Of a stretch of 58,275 bases of DNA, positions 9,073 through 18,764 are shown piece after piece. This stretch comes from Glaciecola sp034112105. GTDB taxonomy: Bacteria; Pseudomonadota; Gammaproteobacteria; Enterobacterales; Alteromonadaceae. How positions within the stretch are numbered: the stretch's first letter is position 1; each line of letters opens with the position of its first letter. The notes under the pieces were generated by a model that was not told where the DNA came from, did no database searches, and saw nothing but the letters and a program-made list of their open reading frames with translations. A program made the translations under genes and the position numbers. Location: positions 1 to 58,275 of the forward strand of contig JAWUVZ010000063.1 of NCBI GenBank assembly GCA_034112105.1. The letters are read 5' to 3'.

Positions 9073-10289
9073 TATTTGCCTTGCACCACGCCCATCATAT
9101 CCCACATTGGTGTAAATATGCCTAGAGCTAAGACCAACACCATAGACGCAACAATGGCTATTAAAATAGGTTCTATTTTTGAGGTTAGACTCTTTAGGTC
9201 ATATTCAACCTCTCGCTCATAAAACTCAGCGACTTCGCTCAACAACTCGTCAACCCGACCTGTTTCTTCACCCACATTAATCATCTGCATAACTAACGGT
9301 GTAAATAAACCGCTAGCTAAAGCTACTCTGGATAAACTTTCTCCTTTTTCAATACGTAATCGCATATCGATAACAGCTTTACTCATGTAACTATTGTCAA
9401 CGGCTTCAGAGACTAAGTTTAATGCTGCCGTTAACGGTACTCCCGCTCTTAGCATCATAGAAAAACTCCGAGCAAAGCGACCTAACAATGAACGTTCTAC
9501 AATTGAACCAATCAATGGAAGCCGCAAATGTAATTTATCCCATTTATAGCGTCCTTGTTTAGTATCAAGATAACGCCTTGTTATGAAAAAACATACCATA
9601 CCAACAATAATCATGACCCACCAACTTGTCACAAATAAGTCCGACATCCCTATTAAAAGCCTTGTCATAGCAGGTAGTTCAGCATCAAACTTTTCAAACA
9701 TACCCGCAAATACAGGAATAACTAAAATATTCATGACAATGAGGGCTACTGCCAAGGCAAATATGACAAACATAGGATAACGCGTAGCTGCTTTTATTTG
9801 TTTACGCGTGTCTTGCTCTCTTTGCAGATATTCAGCAAGTTGCATAAAAGCATCATCTAAACGACCTGTATTTTCACCCACGTGGATAACGCTGACGAAA
9901 AGCTGATTAAAAATTTTCGGATGTTGAGCAAATGACGAAGACAAATTGCGGCCACGTTCTAATTGGTCAATCACATCGTTAAGTGCGTAACGCATGCGTT
10001 TTGAGTTTGTATTTGCTAATCCAGTAACTGCGCGAATAATAGGTATACCGGCTTTTGCCAATGAATACATTTGACGCGCAAAGATGACTAAATCATCAAT
10101 ACTGACTTGTGGAACAAGAAATCCCATATCAACCGACTCTTGTTTTTTAGCCGACAGCTCGGTAATATCAACAGGGGTGATTTTTCTTGTCATCAACATC
10201 GTAGCAGCCGTCCTGGCGTCATTCGCATCGATCGTTCCGTCAACAAGCACACCGCCTGGCTCGCGGCCTTTATAAGTAAAAGAGGCCAC
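9072..10289 (-). CDS. mshG: MSHA inner-membrane platform protein MshG (PilC/GspF family)
   Basis: The protein has 405 residues with the two repeated T2SF domains typical of PilC/GspF. The first is around residues 67-190 (motif FARQMYSLAKAGIPI), the second around 270-395 (FARSFSMMLRAGVPL), with three hydrophobic segments (about 168-192, 216-236, 373-395). Both domains contain the GExTGRLD/GEETGRVD motif. It starts at GTG, whose first base is the last base of the mshE stop. The platform protein sits in the inner membrane and couples MshE to pilin insertion (family knowledge). Confidence 0.93.
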   Translation of the reverse strand: MASFTYKGREPGGVLVDGTIDANDARTAATMLMTRKITPVDITELSAKKQESVDMGFLVPQVSIDDLVIFARQMYSLAKAGIPIIRAVTGLANTNSKRMRYALNDVIDQLERGRNLSSSFAQHPKIFNQLFVSVIHVGENTGRLDDAFMQLAEYLQREQDTRKQIKAATRYPMFVIFALAVALIVMNILVIPVFAGMFEKFDAELPAMTRLLIGMSDLFVTSWWVMIIVGMVCFFITRRYLDTKQGRYKWDKLHLRLPLIGSIVERSLLGRFARSFSMMLRAGVPLTAALNLVSEAVDNSYMSKAVIDMRLRIEKGESLSRVALASGLFTPLVMQMINVGEETGRVDELLSEVAEFYEREVEYDLKSLTSKIEPILIAIVASMVLVLALGIFTPMWDMMGVVQGK

Positions 10290-12121
10290 TAGTTGTTATC
10301 CTCTAGCGACAAACTCGAATCACTAAAGCCAGCTGAAAAGCTGCTTGTCGTTTTCGATCCGACTTGTCCAGGTTGCGGAATTAATTTAGGAACATCATCT
10401 TGTCGAGTATGTTCTGCGTTATCAGTTTCATCCTTGGCATCACCCACCATTTCAACTAGTTTCAATACCTCTTCGATGGTAGTAATCCCATCTTTGGCGT
10501 AAAGTAATGCAGAATGGGCTAATGGTTTATACTCAGGACTAAGGCGTGCTGCTTGGGAGAACGCGCTTGTATCGTCACTTTTTAATGAATCCATCATAGC
10601 GTCGGTCATTTCGAGTAACTCAAATACACCAACACGTCCACGATAACCGCTATGGTTGCATTTCTGACAGCCAGCGCCTTTTTTGAATGTGATGTTAGAT
10701 ATATCCTCGTTGAGCGTTTTGAGCCAAAAATTAGCTTCACTCGACACTTGTTCATCTACGCTACAGTTATCACAAATACGTCGCACAAGTCGCTGTGCGA
10801 TAATGCCTCGCAGTGAACTGGCAACTAAATAACCTGGCGCTCCCATATCAAGTAAACGAATTGCGCTGCTAATGCTGTCATTAGTGTGCAAAGTAGAAAG
10901 GACTAAATGGCCCGTCAATGCACCACGAAGGCCAATTTCAACAGTTTCTTTGTCACGCATTTCGCCGACCATAATTATATCTGGATCTTGGCGAAGTGCT
11001 GTTCTAAGAACACGCGAAAACGTGAGGTCAATTTTATAGTTAACTTGTACCTGGTTAATTCGAGGTAAGCGATATTCAACAGGGTCCTCTACCGTAATAA
11101 TTTTTGATTCCGGCTTATTCAGCTCGGTCAATGACCCATATAACGTTGTGGTTTTACCTGACCCCGTAGGACCAGTTACCAAAATCATGCCATGCGGTCG
11201 TTTTAATAACCTTCTGTATCGCTTGAGGATAGCCGGTGGCATTCCTGTTTGGTCGAGCGAGAGTATGCCCTGTGACTGATCAAGTAAACGCATTACTACC
11301 GACTCACCGTTTTGCACAGGCATAGTCGAAACACGAATATCAATAACGCGACCTTTTATTTTTATCTGTGCGCGGCCATCTTGCGGTAAACGCTTCTCCG
11401 AAATATCAAGACCCGACATCAGTTTTAGTCTGAGTACCAACGCTGCTGCAATATTACGCTCTGGGATGACCGTTTCTTGCAACTGACCATCGACACGTTG
11501 GCGAATAAGCAGTTGACTTTCTTCAGGTTCAATATGTATATCTGATGCCTTGGCCAAAACGGCCTCTTCAAATATAGAATGTAATAGTTTTGCGACGGCA
11601 GTATCTTGCGCGCCATCAACACCAATATTGAGTTCAAAGTCTTGTGAATCGTCATACTCTTCCGCTAACTCTTGTGCGAATGAGGCAATTTCCTCGGTTT
11701 TACGATAAAAATTTTCGTAAGCCGCAAATAATTGAGTTTCACTAACAACCGCGATTTCAATCGGTTTAGGTAGCCGGTTACTGAGGTCATCAACCGCATT
11801 TATATCGCCGGGATCACTCATACCTACAAGTAGCTTATCGCCTTTATCGTCAAGTACCAATGCACGATATCGGCGCGCTTGAATTTCAGGCAGTAATTTA
11901 ACCGCGTCGGGGTCAATACTATAGTCATCGATATTAATCAATGGCACATTTAAATGCGTCGATAACAACTTAAGCATTTGGTCTTCAGTCACCATATTCA
12001 GTGCAATCAAGGTAGCACCCAGCTTGCGACCTGATTGGCGCTGCTCTGACAACGCTGCTTTCAGTTGTTCTTCATTAATTAAGTTGTTTTGGACTAACAA
12101 GTCACCTAATCTAATTTTCAT
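10289..12121 (-). CDS. mshE: MSHA extension ATPase MshE with c-di-GMP-type N-terminal domain
   Basis: The protein has 610 residues. The N-terminus carries two tandem MshEN-type motifs (RLGDLLVQNNLI from residue 4, KLGATLIALNMV from residue 33), the module known to bind c-di-GMP in Vibrio MshE. The ATPase core follows: Walker A GPTGSGKTT at 317-325, Asp box, Walker B DIIMVGEMRD near 381-390, and His box. A tetracysteine zinc site is present (C450, C453, C485, C488). The C-terminal 50 residues are a low-complexity Ser/Asp-rich tail. It powers pilus extension from the cytoplasm. It is preceded by mshN after a 3-base gap. Confidence 0.95.
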   Translation of the reverse strand: MKIRLGDLLVQNNLINEEQLKAALSEQRQSGRKLGATLIALNMVTEDQMLKLLSTHLNVPLINIDDYSIDPDAVKLLPEIQARRYRALVLDDKGDKLLVGMSDPGDINAVDDLSNRLPKPIEIAVVSETQLFAAYENFYRKTEEIASFAQELAEEYDDSQDFELNIGVDGAQDTAVAKLLHSIFEEAVLAKASDIHIEPEESQLLIRQRVDGQLQETVIPERNIAAALVLRLKLMSGLDISEKRLPQDGRAQIKIKGRVIDIRVSTMPVQNGESVVMRLLDQSQGILSLDQTGMPPAILKRYRRLLKRPHGMILVTGPTGSGKTTTLYGSLTELNKPESKIITVEDPVEYRLPRINQVQVNYKIDLTFSRVLRTALRQDPDIIMVGEMRDKETVEIGLRGALTGHLVLSTLHTNDSISSAIRLLDMGAPGYLVASSLRGIIAQRLVRRICDNCSVDEQVSSEANFWLKTLNEDISNITFKKGAGCQKCNHSGYRGRVGVFELLEMTDAMMDSLKSDDTSAFSQAARLSPEYKPLAHSALLYAKDGITTIEEVLKLVEMVGDAKDETDNAEHTRQDDVPKLIPQPGQVGSKTTSSFSAGFSDSSLSLEDNN

Positions 12122-12124
12122 ATT

Positions 12125-13300
12125 TTATGACCCCGCCAAAGCAGCTAAGCGTCCATCAACAAAGCTAACAACCTGTGTTGATAACTGATTTGACGATTTG
12201 ACTTTATTATATGTAATAACGGCTTCTCCATACATTTTTTGCTTGTCTTGGCTAATTGCTAAACCAAGCATCCAGCGCGCATTGCCTGGTTGGCGTTTGA
12301 GCAAAACGGCATAATCTTGCAGAGACGTTGCGTAATCTTTTTGTTTTTCAGCGAGTGCCGCTCGAAAACTAAGTAATTCATTATCTGCAATCACACTTTT
12401 GGGGTGATCAATAAGCAACGATAGTGCTTGTGTATTTCTATCTTCACGAAATAACAAGCGCGCCAGCATTAGTCGCATACTGCTGTCAGCAGGTGACAAC
12501 TTAATACCTTGATCCAGTAAAAATGCGGCTCTCTTTGGATTACCCTGAGCAAATTCGAGACTTGCCAAACGTTTTCGAGCACTGGCGTTTCTTGGTTCCA
12601 AAGCAATGAGGCTGTTTAGGTCTTTCATTGCTGCTGCAGTATCACCATTTTTAAGCGAAAGCTGTATGCGTTGCTCAAACAGCTTATGAGTCGAGGCACT
12701 CTTATTACTAGAAGTCACATTAAATACAGTTTTTTCCGCAGATGCCTGGGCTAGGTCATCTCCACCTGTAACCGCATGTTGAATGGCACGAGTAACATCG
12801 ACTGATGAAGTTTGTGCTTGCTTTGTTAATTGTTCTCTTGGCGCCGCTATTTGGGCAATTTTTTGTACCTGCTGCTCGAGCTCTCGGTTAACTTCAGCCA
12901 GTTTAGCTTGGGCAATTTCGGTAGCTACGGCTGCTTGCTTCGCTCTTTCTGTGTTATTGAGCGTCGCTTGATCCAGGTCACTAAATCCAACTTGTTGTTG
13001 TGGGCTCGGCGGTATTATCCCAACGAGTTGCTCCGGACTGTCCACTGATAACTCATTAATTGGCAGGATAATTATGTTTGAGGGCACGTCAGCCAATGGC
13101 TCAGCGTTTTGCACACGACTTTGCTTTGGCATCGATAGCCACCAGGTTATTGCGCCGATGACGAGAACAAGCACTACAACCCCAACAAAGAATTTTCGTG
13201 ACCTAGTGTTTTGGGATTCCATAGGCACATAATCAGCTTCGTAAACTGATTTTTTGTCGCGTTGCTCAAGGTCCTTGAGCATTTTATTTACAACACTCAT
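12125..13300 (-). CDS. mshN: MSHA biogenesis TPR protein MshN
   Basis: The protein has 391 residues. A short cytoplasmic N-terminus (MSVVNKMLKDLEQRDKK) leads to one membrane helix (about residues 36-56), then a Gln/Ala-rich coiled region (about 110-150). A C-terminal tetratricopeptide-repeat region follows (about residues 205-385, helices with the A..LEP.NA..R pattern). The ATG overlaps the mshM stop by four bases (ATGA). MshN proteins are inner-membrane, periplasm-facing assembly factors, probably linking secretin and platform. The call rests on position, the N-terminal motif and the TPR layout. Confidence 0.88.
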   Translation of the reverse strand: MSVVNKMLKDLEQRDKKSVYEADYVPMESQNTRSRKFFVGVVVLVLVIGAITWWLSMPKQSRVQNAEPLADVPSNIIILPINELSVDSPEQLVGIIPPSPQQQVGFSDLDQATLNNTERAKQAAVATEIAQAKLAEVNRELEQQVQKIAQIAAPREQLTKQAQTSSVDVTRAIQHAVTGGDDLAQASAEKTVFNVTSSNKSASTHKLFEQRIQLSLKNGDTAAAMKDLNSLIALEPRNASARKRLASLEFAQGNPKRAAFLLDQGIKLSPADSSMRLMLARLLFREDRNTQALSLLIDHPKSVIADNELLSFRAALAEKQKDYATSLQDYAVLLKRQPGNARWMLGLAISQDKQKMYGEAVITYNKVKSSNQLSTQVVSFVDGRLAALAGS

Positions 13301-14235
13301 TTAATCCAACCCAAATCTAACAAATCGAAATTCGAGGAAATATTGGTAAACACGAGTGTCAAAACAGACGCCGTAATAAAAAGTGAGGTTGGCAACCAGC
13401 CCCATAAGCTATTTTTACGAATGGGAATGGCGGCTTCTGTGTCATTAACGGCGGTTTTTACATGTTGCAATGTGATTTTTTGCACGCCTTCCCCATACGC
13501 TAGCATAAGTGACTTATGACACAGCACGTTGACTATTCTTGGAGTTCCGCCACTCGCCTTATGTAATAATTGGCAACAAGCTTCATCAAATAAACCTTCA
13601 ACACGATAACCCGCAACCGCCATTCTATGTCGGACGTATTGATACAACTGATCAGCATCCATCAATTTTAATTTATAAGAAAATGTGATGCGCTGAAGCA
13701 ATTGGCGTAATTTAGGCTGTTTTAGCTTGTCGTCTAATTCAGGTTGCCCAAACAAAACAACTTGCAAAAGTTTCTGTGATTCTGTCTCTAGGTTCGTCAT
13801 CAAACGAAGGGCTTCAATACTTTCATCGGGTAAAGCTTGTGCTTCATCAATAATGAGTACCGCATTTTTGTGTTGTTTATGAATTTCGACAAGACGTTGC
13901 TGAATCAATTGAGTGAACTCTTGTTGATCAGTTCCCTCGGGTAATTCGACGTTCAATTCTGCAGCTACCGCACGACGTAATTCCGCAGGTGACAAATACG
14001 GATTAGGAATATAGGCACTAACAAATCCATCAGGAAGTTCGTTGAGGAGCTTTCTGCAAATAAGTGTTTTACCAGCGCCTACTTCGCCCGTTACTTTGAT
14101 GAAACCTTCCCCACATCTGAGCGCTGTAGACAATACCTCAATTGCTTCTTTATGACTCGGCAAACCAAAGTAATAACTCGTATTTGGCGTGAGCGTAAAG
14201 GGGAGTTCTCGAATACCAAAGTGATATAAGTACAT
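13297..14235 (-). CDS. mshM: MshM, ExeA-type AAA ATPase
   Basis: The start chosen is MYLYHFGIRELPF, the usual beginning of ExeA/MshM proteins, three bases after the mshL stop; the longer in-frame start would read into mshL. The 312-residue protein has Walker A GEVGAGKT near residue 46, Walker B AVLIIDEAQAL near 122, an Asn/Arg sensor region and a single C-terminal membrane helix (about 282-300). MshM-like ATPases help place or assemble the secretin in the envelope (knowledge from ExeA of type II secretion). Here the periplasmic peptidoglycan-binding part of ExeA is absent, as is normal for MshM. Confidence 0.9.
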   Translation of the reverse strand: MYLYHFGIRELPFTLTPNTSYYFGLPSHKEAIEVLSTALRCGEGFIKVTGEVGAGKTLICRKLLNELPDGFVSAYIPNPYLSPAELRRAVAAELNVELPEGTDQQEFTQLIQQRLVEIHKQHKNAVLIIDEAQALPDESIEALRLMTNLETESQKLLQVVLFGQPELDDKLKQPKLRQLLQRITFSYKLKLMDADQLYQYVRHRMAVAGYRVEGLFDEACCQLLHKASGGTPRIVNVLCHKSLMLAYGEGVQKITLQHVKTAVNDTEAAIPIRKNSLWGWLPTSLFITASVLTLVFTNISSNFDLLDLGWIK

Positions 14236-14237
14236 CG

Positions 14238-15920
14238 TTATTCCACGTACAACCAATCGGCCATTTGTGCACGACTGGTTTCAATTTGCTGACGCATAGT
14301 GTTTTTGCCAACAACCGTAGGCTTAAGCAATATAATAAGTTCTTTCTTAGTTTCTTTCTCGCGCTTACTTTTGAACAAATTACCTAAAATTGGAATATCT
14401 CCCAATACCGGTGTTTGTGAATTCTCTATCGTGATAATCGACTGCATCAAACCACCAATAACGACAATTTCACCCGACATGGCACGAATTATTGTATCTG
14501 ATTCGCGAATAGTGCTCTGTGCCAAAGGCAAAATGTATTGCTCTTCATTCAACGTAATCACTTTCTCTTGCTCCTGTGTTTCGATAACAGAAGGATGAAT
14601 GTGTAATAAAATGCTACCGTTAGCGTCAATTTGTGGCGTTACGTCAAGTGCAATACCGCTGAAAAACGGAGTTAAACCAATATCAGGGGTGATTGAGGTT
14701 GAACTCGATGTAATCGTATTTGAGGTAGAAACATCAGTAACAAAATATTCGTCATTACCTACTTTTATAACCGCTTTTTGGTTATTAATAGCGGTAACAC
14801 GTGGGCTTGAGAGTACTTGCACATTGCCCTGTGTATCCAGCAAATTGAGTACACCACTGAAGTCTTTATTCAAGAAAGATAAGCTTGTAATACCGCCTAA
14901 TGAGGCTGATATCTCGTTAGCAAAACTCCCCGATGAGGTATTAAAACCAATATCTGTGCTGCCCGAATGGGACAATACTTGCGTCCAGTTGATACCTTGT
15001 TGATATTCATCGTCTAGTATCACTTCCAATATACGCGCTTCAATAATGACTTGGCGTTGCAGACTTTCTTCCGAGATACTCAGAAAATTACCAATGGTCT
15101 TTAATTCAGATGGTAAGGCTCGCACTGTGACTAAGCCAGCTTGTGGAGATACGAGTACTGAACGACCTTCCGCATTACCTAGCATTTCTTTTAAACTAGT
15201 TTCAAGGTTTCCCCAAAAATCTGTTTCAGTGCGAGTGTTGATTGAAGTACCATTTGAGCCATTGCCGTTACTCGAGTTGTTGCCGCCTTGGCTATTACTT
15301 GACTGAGAGTTTCCACTGAAGTTGTTCGAGCCGCCATTATTGCTGCTATTGTTGTTATTGTTGTTACTGGCATTTTCGGAGACACCACCAGAAATAATAC
15401 TCGTTTGAGTATTACCATCGCGCTTCATCATTAAATAGTTAACTGAGAATGTTTCTGTGCGCATACCCGCTGGAAATACCTTATAAATATTGCCAGTACG
15501 GTCAATGTGAAAACCATATAGGTCAGAAACAAGGTCGAAAATTGTATCCAGTTCAACTTGTTTCAAGTCAAGAGATATGAGGCCGCTTACTGCAGGATGA
15601 ATAGCAACCGAGAACGGTGTGTCTTTTACTAATCCAGCAAAAAAGCTGACAGCGTCAATTTGTCTAGCATTGATGTCGTATTTATCTGCCGTAAATAACG
15701 TATCACTAGGCTCCGTCACCTCACCAGCAAGCAAATAGTCAGAAACAGCAGCCTCTAATTCGGCTGCGGGTTGAGGTTCCGGCAATTGCAATTGCATTTG
15801 AGCGTCTAACTCTTCGGCAAGTGACTTTTCAACATGACTACTTTTGGCCGCTTGACAGCCCGCCAGGGAAATCGCAATAAAACAAAGACTCAATGCTTTG
15901 CAGATCCGTAAATTATTCAT
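14238..15920 (-). CDS. mshL: MSHA outer-membrane secretin lipoprotein MshL
   Basis: The start is the ATG that overlaps the mshK end by eight bases (ATGAATAA); it gives a lipoprotein signal with lipobox LAGC at Cys22. The 560-residue protein has N-terminal secretin/TonB-short (STN) and N domains, and a low-complexity Asn/Ser/Gly linker (about residues 176-230). The secretin beta domain contains VLSSPRVTAINNQKAVI and the late signature PVLGDIPILGNLFK near residue 505. It forms the outer-membrane pore for the pilus. The homopolymeric linker lies between N-terminal and channel domains and is the only unusual feature. Confidence 0.93.
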   Translation of the reverse strand: MNNLRICKALSLCFIAISLAGCQAAKSSHVEKSLAEELDAQMQLQLPEPQPAAELEAAVSDYLLAGEVTEPSDTLFTADKYDINARQIDAVSFFAGLVKDTPFSVAIHPAVSGLISLDLKQVELDTIFDLVSDLYGFHIDRTGNIYKVFPAGMRTETFSVNYLMMKRDGNTQTSIISGGVSENASNNNNNNSSNNGGSNNFSGNSQSSNSQGGNNSSNGNGSNGTSINTRTETDFWGNLETSLKEMLGNAEGRSVLVSPQAGLVTVRALPSELKTIGNFLSISEESLQRQVIIEARILEVILDDEYQQGINWTQVLSHSGSTDIGFNTSSGSFANEISASLGGITSLSFLNKDFSGVLNLLDTQGNVQVLSSPRVTAINNQKAVIKVGNDEYFVTDVSTSNTITSSSTSITPDIGLTPFFSGIALDVTPQIDANGSILLHIHPSVIETQEQEKVITLNEEQYILPLAQSTIRESDTIIRAMSGEIVVIGGLMQSIITIENSQTPVLGDIPILGNLFKSKREKETKKELIILLKPTVVGKNTMRQQIETSRAQMADWLYVE

Positions 15921-16308
15921 TATTTGTCTGCTTCTTAAAATCACTTTTTTCATTTATCAAAAACCTTAAAGGCGTCGCCTTCGGTTCATTTTCATTCTTT
16001 AAAAACACGCCGGAATTGGTGATCTCTGTCACGCGCCATGCGCCCACTTTCTCCCCGACTTGCAACCAGCTATTATTAATCACCGCGTAAAATACTCGGT
16101 TCTTTCTTAACACAGCAGTGAGGTTAATTGAGGTATTAGCTTTTGTCTGGTCAGCAACAATCAAACGCTCGCTCATACTCGGTGGACGGGTAGGATCACT
16201 TAATGTTTTTGCTTGCACTGTAAGCGCAACACTAACCAGTGTTGTAAATAACGCCGTGCAACCACAAAACCGACTAAATTTATTAATTAACATTGATATA
16301 AGCCTCAC
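15913..16308 (-). CDS. mshK: MSHA biogenesis protein MshK
   Basis: The protein has 131 residues. It has a signal peptide or N-terminal membrane helix (about residues 14-32), followed by SDPTRPPSMS, a motif common in MshK and related PilP/GspC-type small periplasmic proteins. The C-terminus is a small beta-rich domain (VLRKNRVFYAVIN..WLQVGEKVGAWRV). It overlaps mshJ upstream and mshL downstream, so all three are probably coupled. An in-frame ATG five codons on is an alternative start. The role is inferred as a periplasmic link between inner-membrane complex and secretin. Confidence 0.83.
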   Translation of the reverse strand: MRLISMLINKFSRFCGCTALFTTLVSVALTVQAKTLSDPTRPPSMSERLIVADQTKANTSINLTAVLRKNRVFYAVINNSWLQVGEKVGAWRVTEITNSGVFLKNENEPKATPLRFLINEKSDFKKQTNNE

Positions 16309-16954
16309 TTCTACTTAACGTAAACAGTTCAATATCAACTTGTGCTTGTGGAAACTCTTTAACTTCAAACTGAATTTCTCGCCAGTGCAATTTCCACTCC
16401 ATTTGCTCTGCCGCAATTAAAAAATCACGTGTATCAAGGTACGACCCTTCAAACCTAATTCGTAGACCATGCTTAAATAATTCAGGACCAATAGAATCCT
16501 CAGAACCACTAAGTTTTGTATCCTTTCCAAATATATTGCTGGGCGGTATAGAGGACATGCTCATTAGTCTGAGTTTTTTCGCCTTTGTAAATAATTGGTC
16601 CAGTAACAAAGGCATTGCGTATGGCGGCACTAGTTGCTCTAACTCGTCAGCAAACAGCTTCTCCAAAATCAAGGTTTGTTGATTAACACCCACAATTTGG
16701 TTTTTTATTTCGAGATCCGGATCAAGATTGAGCTGAACCTGAACTAAGTCGACACTATTTGCCACATCAACAAGCATAAGCTTTTGCGTTTTTATTTGCT
16801 TGCGGACATCAATTAACTGCGCAATTGCAGGTTCAAGAAAGCCTAAAACAAAGACAAGACAAATAACAAAAGGAACTGCATAAAAGAGCAACTTTTGCTC
16901 GCGGACCGAGATGCTATTAAATTTCGCCTCAAGGTTGTCCATAAAATCATTCAT
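16283..16954 (-). CDS. mshJ: MSHA biogenesis protein MshJ (PilO-like)
   Basis: The protein has 223 residues with one N-terminal membrane helix (about residues 22-42) and a coiled-coil stretch (about 45-100). A C-terminal ferredoxin-like periplasmic domain follows, with the pattern HGLRIRFEGSYLDTRDFLIAAEQMEW typical of PilO/MshJ. It overlaps mshI2 by four bases (ATGA type). With MshI and MshI2 it should form the inner-membrane alignment complex, equivalent to PilM-PilN-PilO. Nothing abnormal was seen. Confidence 0.86.
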   Translation of the reverse strand: MNDFMDNLEAKFNSISVREQKLLFYAVPFVICLVFVLGFLEPAIAQLIDVRKQIKTQKLMLVDVANSVDLVQVQLNLDPDLEIKNQIVGVNQQTLILEKLFADELEQLVPPYAMPLLLDQLFTKAKKLRLMSMSSIPPSNIFGKDTKLSGSEDSIGPELFKHGLRIRFEGSYLDTRDFLIAAEQMEWKLHWREIQFEVKEFPQAQVDIELFTLSRSEAYINVN

Positions 16955-17559
16955 TGGTCACCCCGCCCTGCTTGTTTCTGAGACATTTTACTTTCGATCT
17001 TAAAACTCAACTGCTCTTCTGTCCGAAACACAGTTGCCGCGCCAAAATCGCGATTATTAAAAAAGCCAGTTTTGCCAATGGATTTAAGCCAACTAGGCAG
17101 CGCATCTGGCTGGTCGATGTTGCCTTCTATTACGATTTCAGTCTCGTTAACTTTGAATTTTGTTAACCAAACATTGTTATTATTTACTACAGCAAATGAG
17201 GTTAATGCAGACGAAAATGGTTTTTCCTGCAGTTTGCTTAAACTCTTAAGCTTGTCAGCAAGATATTTCGCGGTTGAAAGTCTCATTTTTTGGGTAACCA
17301 ATTTAGCCAACAAAACCGGATTTTTTTGACGCAACGTCAAGGTCTTGGTTAAATCCTCGAGCTGACGTTGCGTGGCTTTAATAGTAATTTGTACCTGTGT
17401 TAATTCTTGCATGCGTGATTGTTTATCTTGCCAAAAACCAAAATAGGTACCACTCATAACGAGTAAAGCGATTACACCAAATAAAATGGTATTAGTAGCA
17501 GAAATCCAAAAAAACTGAGGTTTAAACTCATCGCGATAAAGGTTAATACGTGTATTCAT
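16951..17559 (-). CDS. mshI2: MSHA biogenesis protein MshI2 (PilN-like)
   Basis: The protein has 202 residues. A short cytoplasmic N-terminus MNTRINLYRDEFKPQ resembles the PilN segment that binds PilM. One membrane helix (about residues 20-40), a coiled coil (about 45-75) and a small periplasmic domain follow. Its start overlaps the mshI stop by four bases. In Shewanella-type loci the PilN-like gene is separate from mshI, as seen here. It should partner MshI in the cytoplasm and MshJ in the periplasm. The symbol mshI2 follows that usage. Confidence 0.82.
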   Translation of the reverse strand: MNTRINLYRDEFKPQFFWISATNTILFGVIALLVMSGTYFGFWQDKQSRMQELTQVQITIKATQRQLEDLTKTLTLRQKNPVLLAKLVTQKMRLSTAKYLADKLKSLSKLQEKPFSSALTSFAVVNNNNVWLTKFKVNETEIVIEGNIDQPDALPSWLKSIGKTGFFNNRDFGAATVFRTEEQLSFKIESKMSQKQAGRGDQ

Positions 17560-18551
17560 GACGATACCTCAGGACTTTTGGGACTGTCGCTATTGGTATC
17601 GGCTTGCTTAGTAGATTTGCTTTGCTCGGTTATTAATGACTGTTTTACATATGCAGCGCCTAGGCATGAGAAACTAGCCATTTTAAAATTGAAGGCTGCG
17701 CCACAAATTATCTGGGGCTCAAAAAGAGTAACCGGCAGTCCCATGTTCTCTTGAATCTGAATTGCGAGCTTTTCTGATAAGGAGGTATCCAGTTTGAGCA
17801 TTACTTTTCGCACCGGTGATTGCCTTAACTGACTCTCGAAATAGTCCATGGAACGTTGTATTTGTATACAGAGAGATTCGGTGATGCCCATTGAAAGTTC
17901 ATTCTCACTATAACTACCTAGGTTTTCGAATCCCTTTAGACGACGAGTAAAGTAAAGGTGACTATTCTTAACAATATTTAAAACGATTTCTTCGCCATTT
18001 TCTTGTACCAAACTAATAACCGCGTCATCTGATGTTGGCGTCAATTCAACCGTAGCGGTCTCTTCGATTAAAATACTTTGCAAGTTTAGATTAGCGTCAT
18101 AGATACCCTTACCAAGATTTTCGATGTCTTTTTGAGGAATGGCGACAACGCTTAGCTTTGTCTGACCGGCTACTTGAGCAGGTGGATTTAAGTAGTCATA
18201 AACATATTCGGTATTAGGTGGTAACAATTCTTTCAACGGCCATGCAAGGGCAGCATATACTTCACTTTCAGGTACATTTGGCTTATCAAGTTGTAACAAC
18301 TGGTACCAATAGGAGGTTAACGAAACGTAACAGTCAGTATTTGCTAGTTTGTGAAGTTGGACATAGTCGGCCAGTTGCCCTTGCCAATTTGAATGGCTAA
18401 AGCTTGCGTCTAACACCCACTGCATCTCATCACCATCTTTTTGTAGAGCGCACAAAAGTACACTTTCGCCAGAAAAAGCAATGCCGATAGAAAAGTACGA
18501 TGACTTCCCTCTAAGTTTTGACTTGATAAGTTGTCGCCAACTCAAACGCAT
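17556..18551 (-). CDS. mshI: MSHA biogenesis protein MshI (PilM-like actin-fold)
   Basis: I place the start at MRLSWRQLIKSKLRGK. The 34 additional in-frame residues upstream do not look like the family, and no good ribosome site is seen before the longer start; the site before the chosen ATG (AAAGG) is also modest. The product of 331 residues has an actin/HSP70-like PilM fold (early SIGIAFSGESVLLCAL, later PTSDDAVISLVQENGEEIVLNI split across the middle). It is cytoplasmic and should dock to MshI2. It is the first gene of the MSHA operon here; the usual mshH/csrD gene is not upstream. Confidence 0.83.
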   Translation of the reverse strand: MRLSWRQLIKSKLRGKSSYFSIGIAFSGESVLLCALQKDGDEMQWVLDASFSHSNWQGQLADYVQLHKLANTDCYVSLTSYWYQLLQLDKPNVPESEVYAALAWPLKELLPPNTEYVYDYLNPPAQVAGQTKLSVVAIPQKDIENLGKGIYDANLNLQSILIEETATVELTPTSDDAVISLVQENGEEIVLNIVKNSHLYFTRRLKGFENLGSYSENELSMGITESLCIQIQRSMDYFESQLRQSPVRKVMLKLDTSLSEKLAIQIQENMGLPVTLFEPQIICGAAFNFKMASFSCLGAAYVKQSLITEQSKSTKQADTNSDSPKSPEVSS

Positions 18552-18745
18552 AATATATTCGTGCCTTTTGGTTATTTCCGCTCTAATGAACATTGGATAG
18601 TGAAATGGTCGGATGTCGATACGTATGATGTTAAAAACAAGTAGTGTATTCAACGCTCTTAACGCACTATCGACTTCGAAAAAATTCTCTTAACCTTTTC
18701 AATCGCTTTAATTACAGACTTAGTGTATGTGATCGGTTTTGATAA

Positions 18746-18764
18746 TTAGGTATGCAATACCTAA
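18746..18764. promoter_or_regulatory. Perfect inverted repeat, candidate operator
   Basis: TTAGGTAT, a 3-base centre GCA, and ATACCTAA form an exact dyad about 195 bases upstream of the chosen mshI start. Such a site could bind a dimeric regulator of the MSHA operon. This is seen directly as a dyad; the function is only inferred. Confidence 0.35.
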
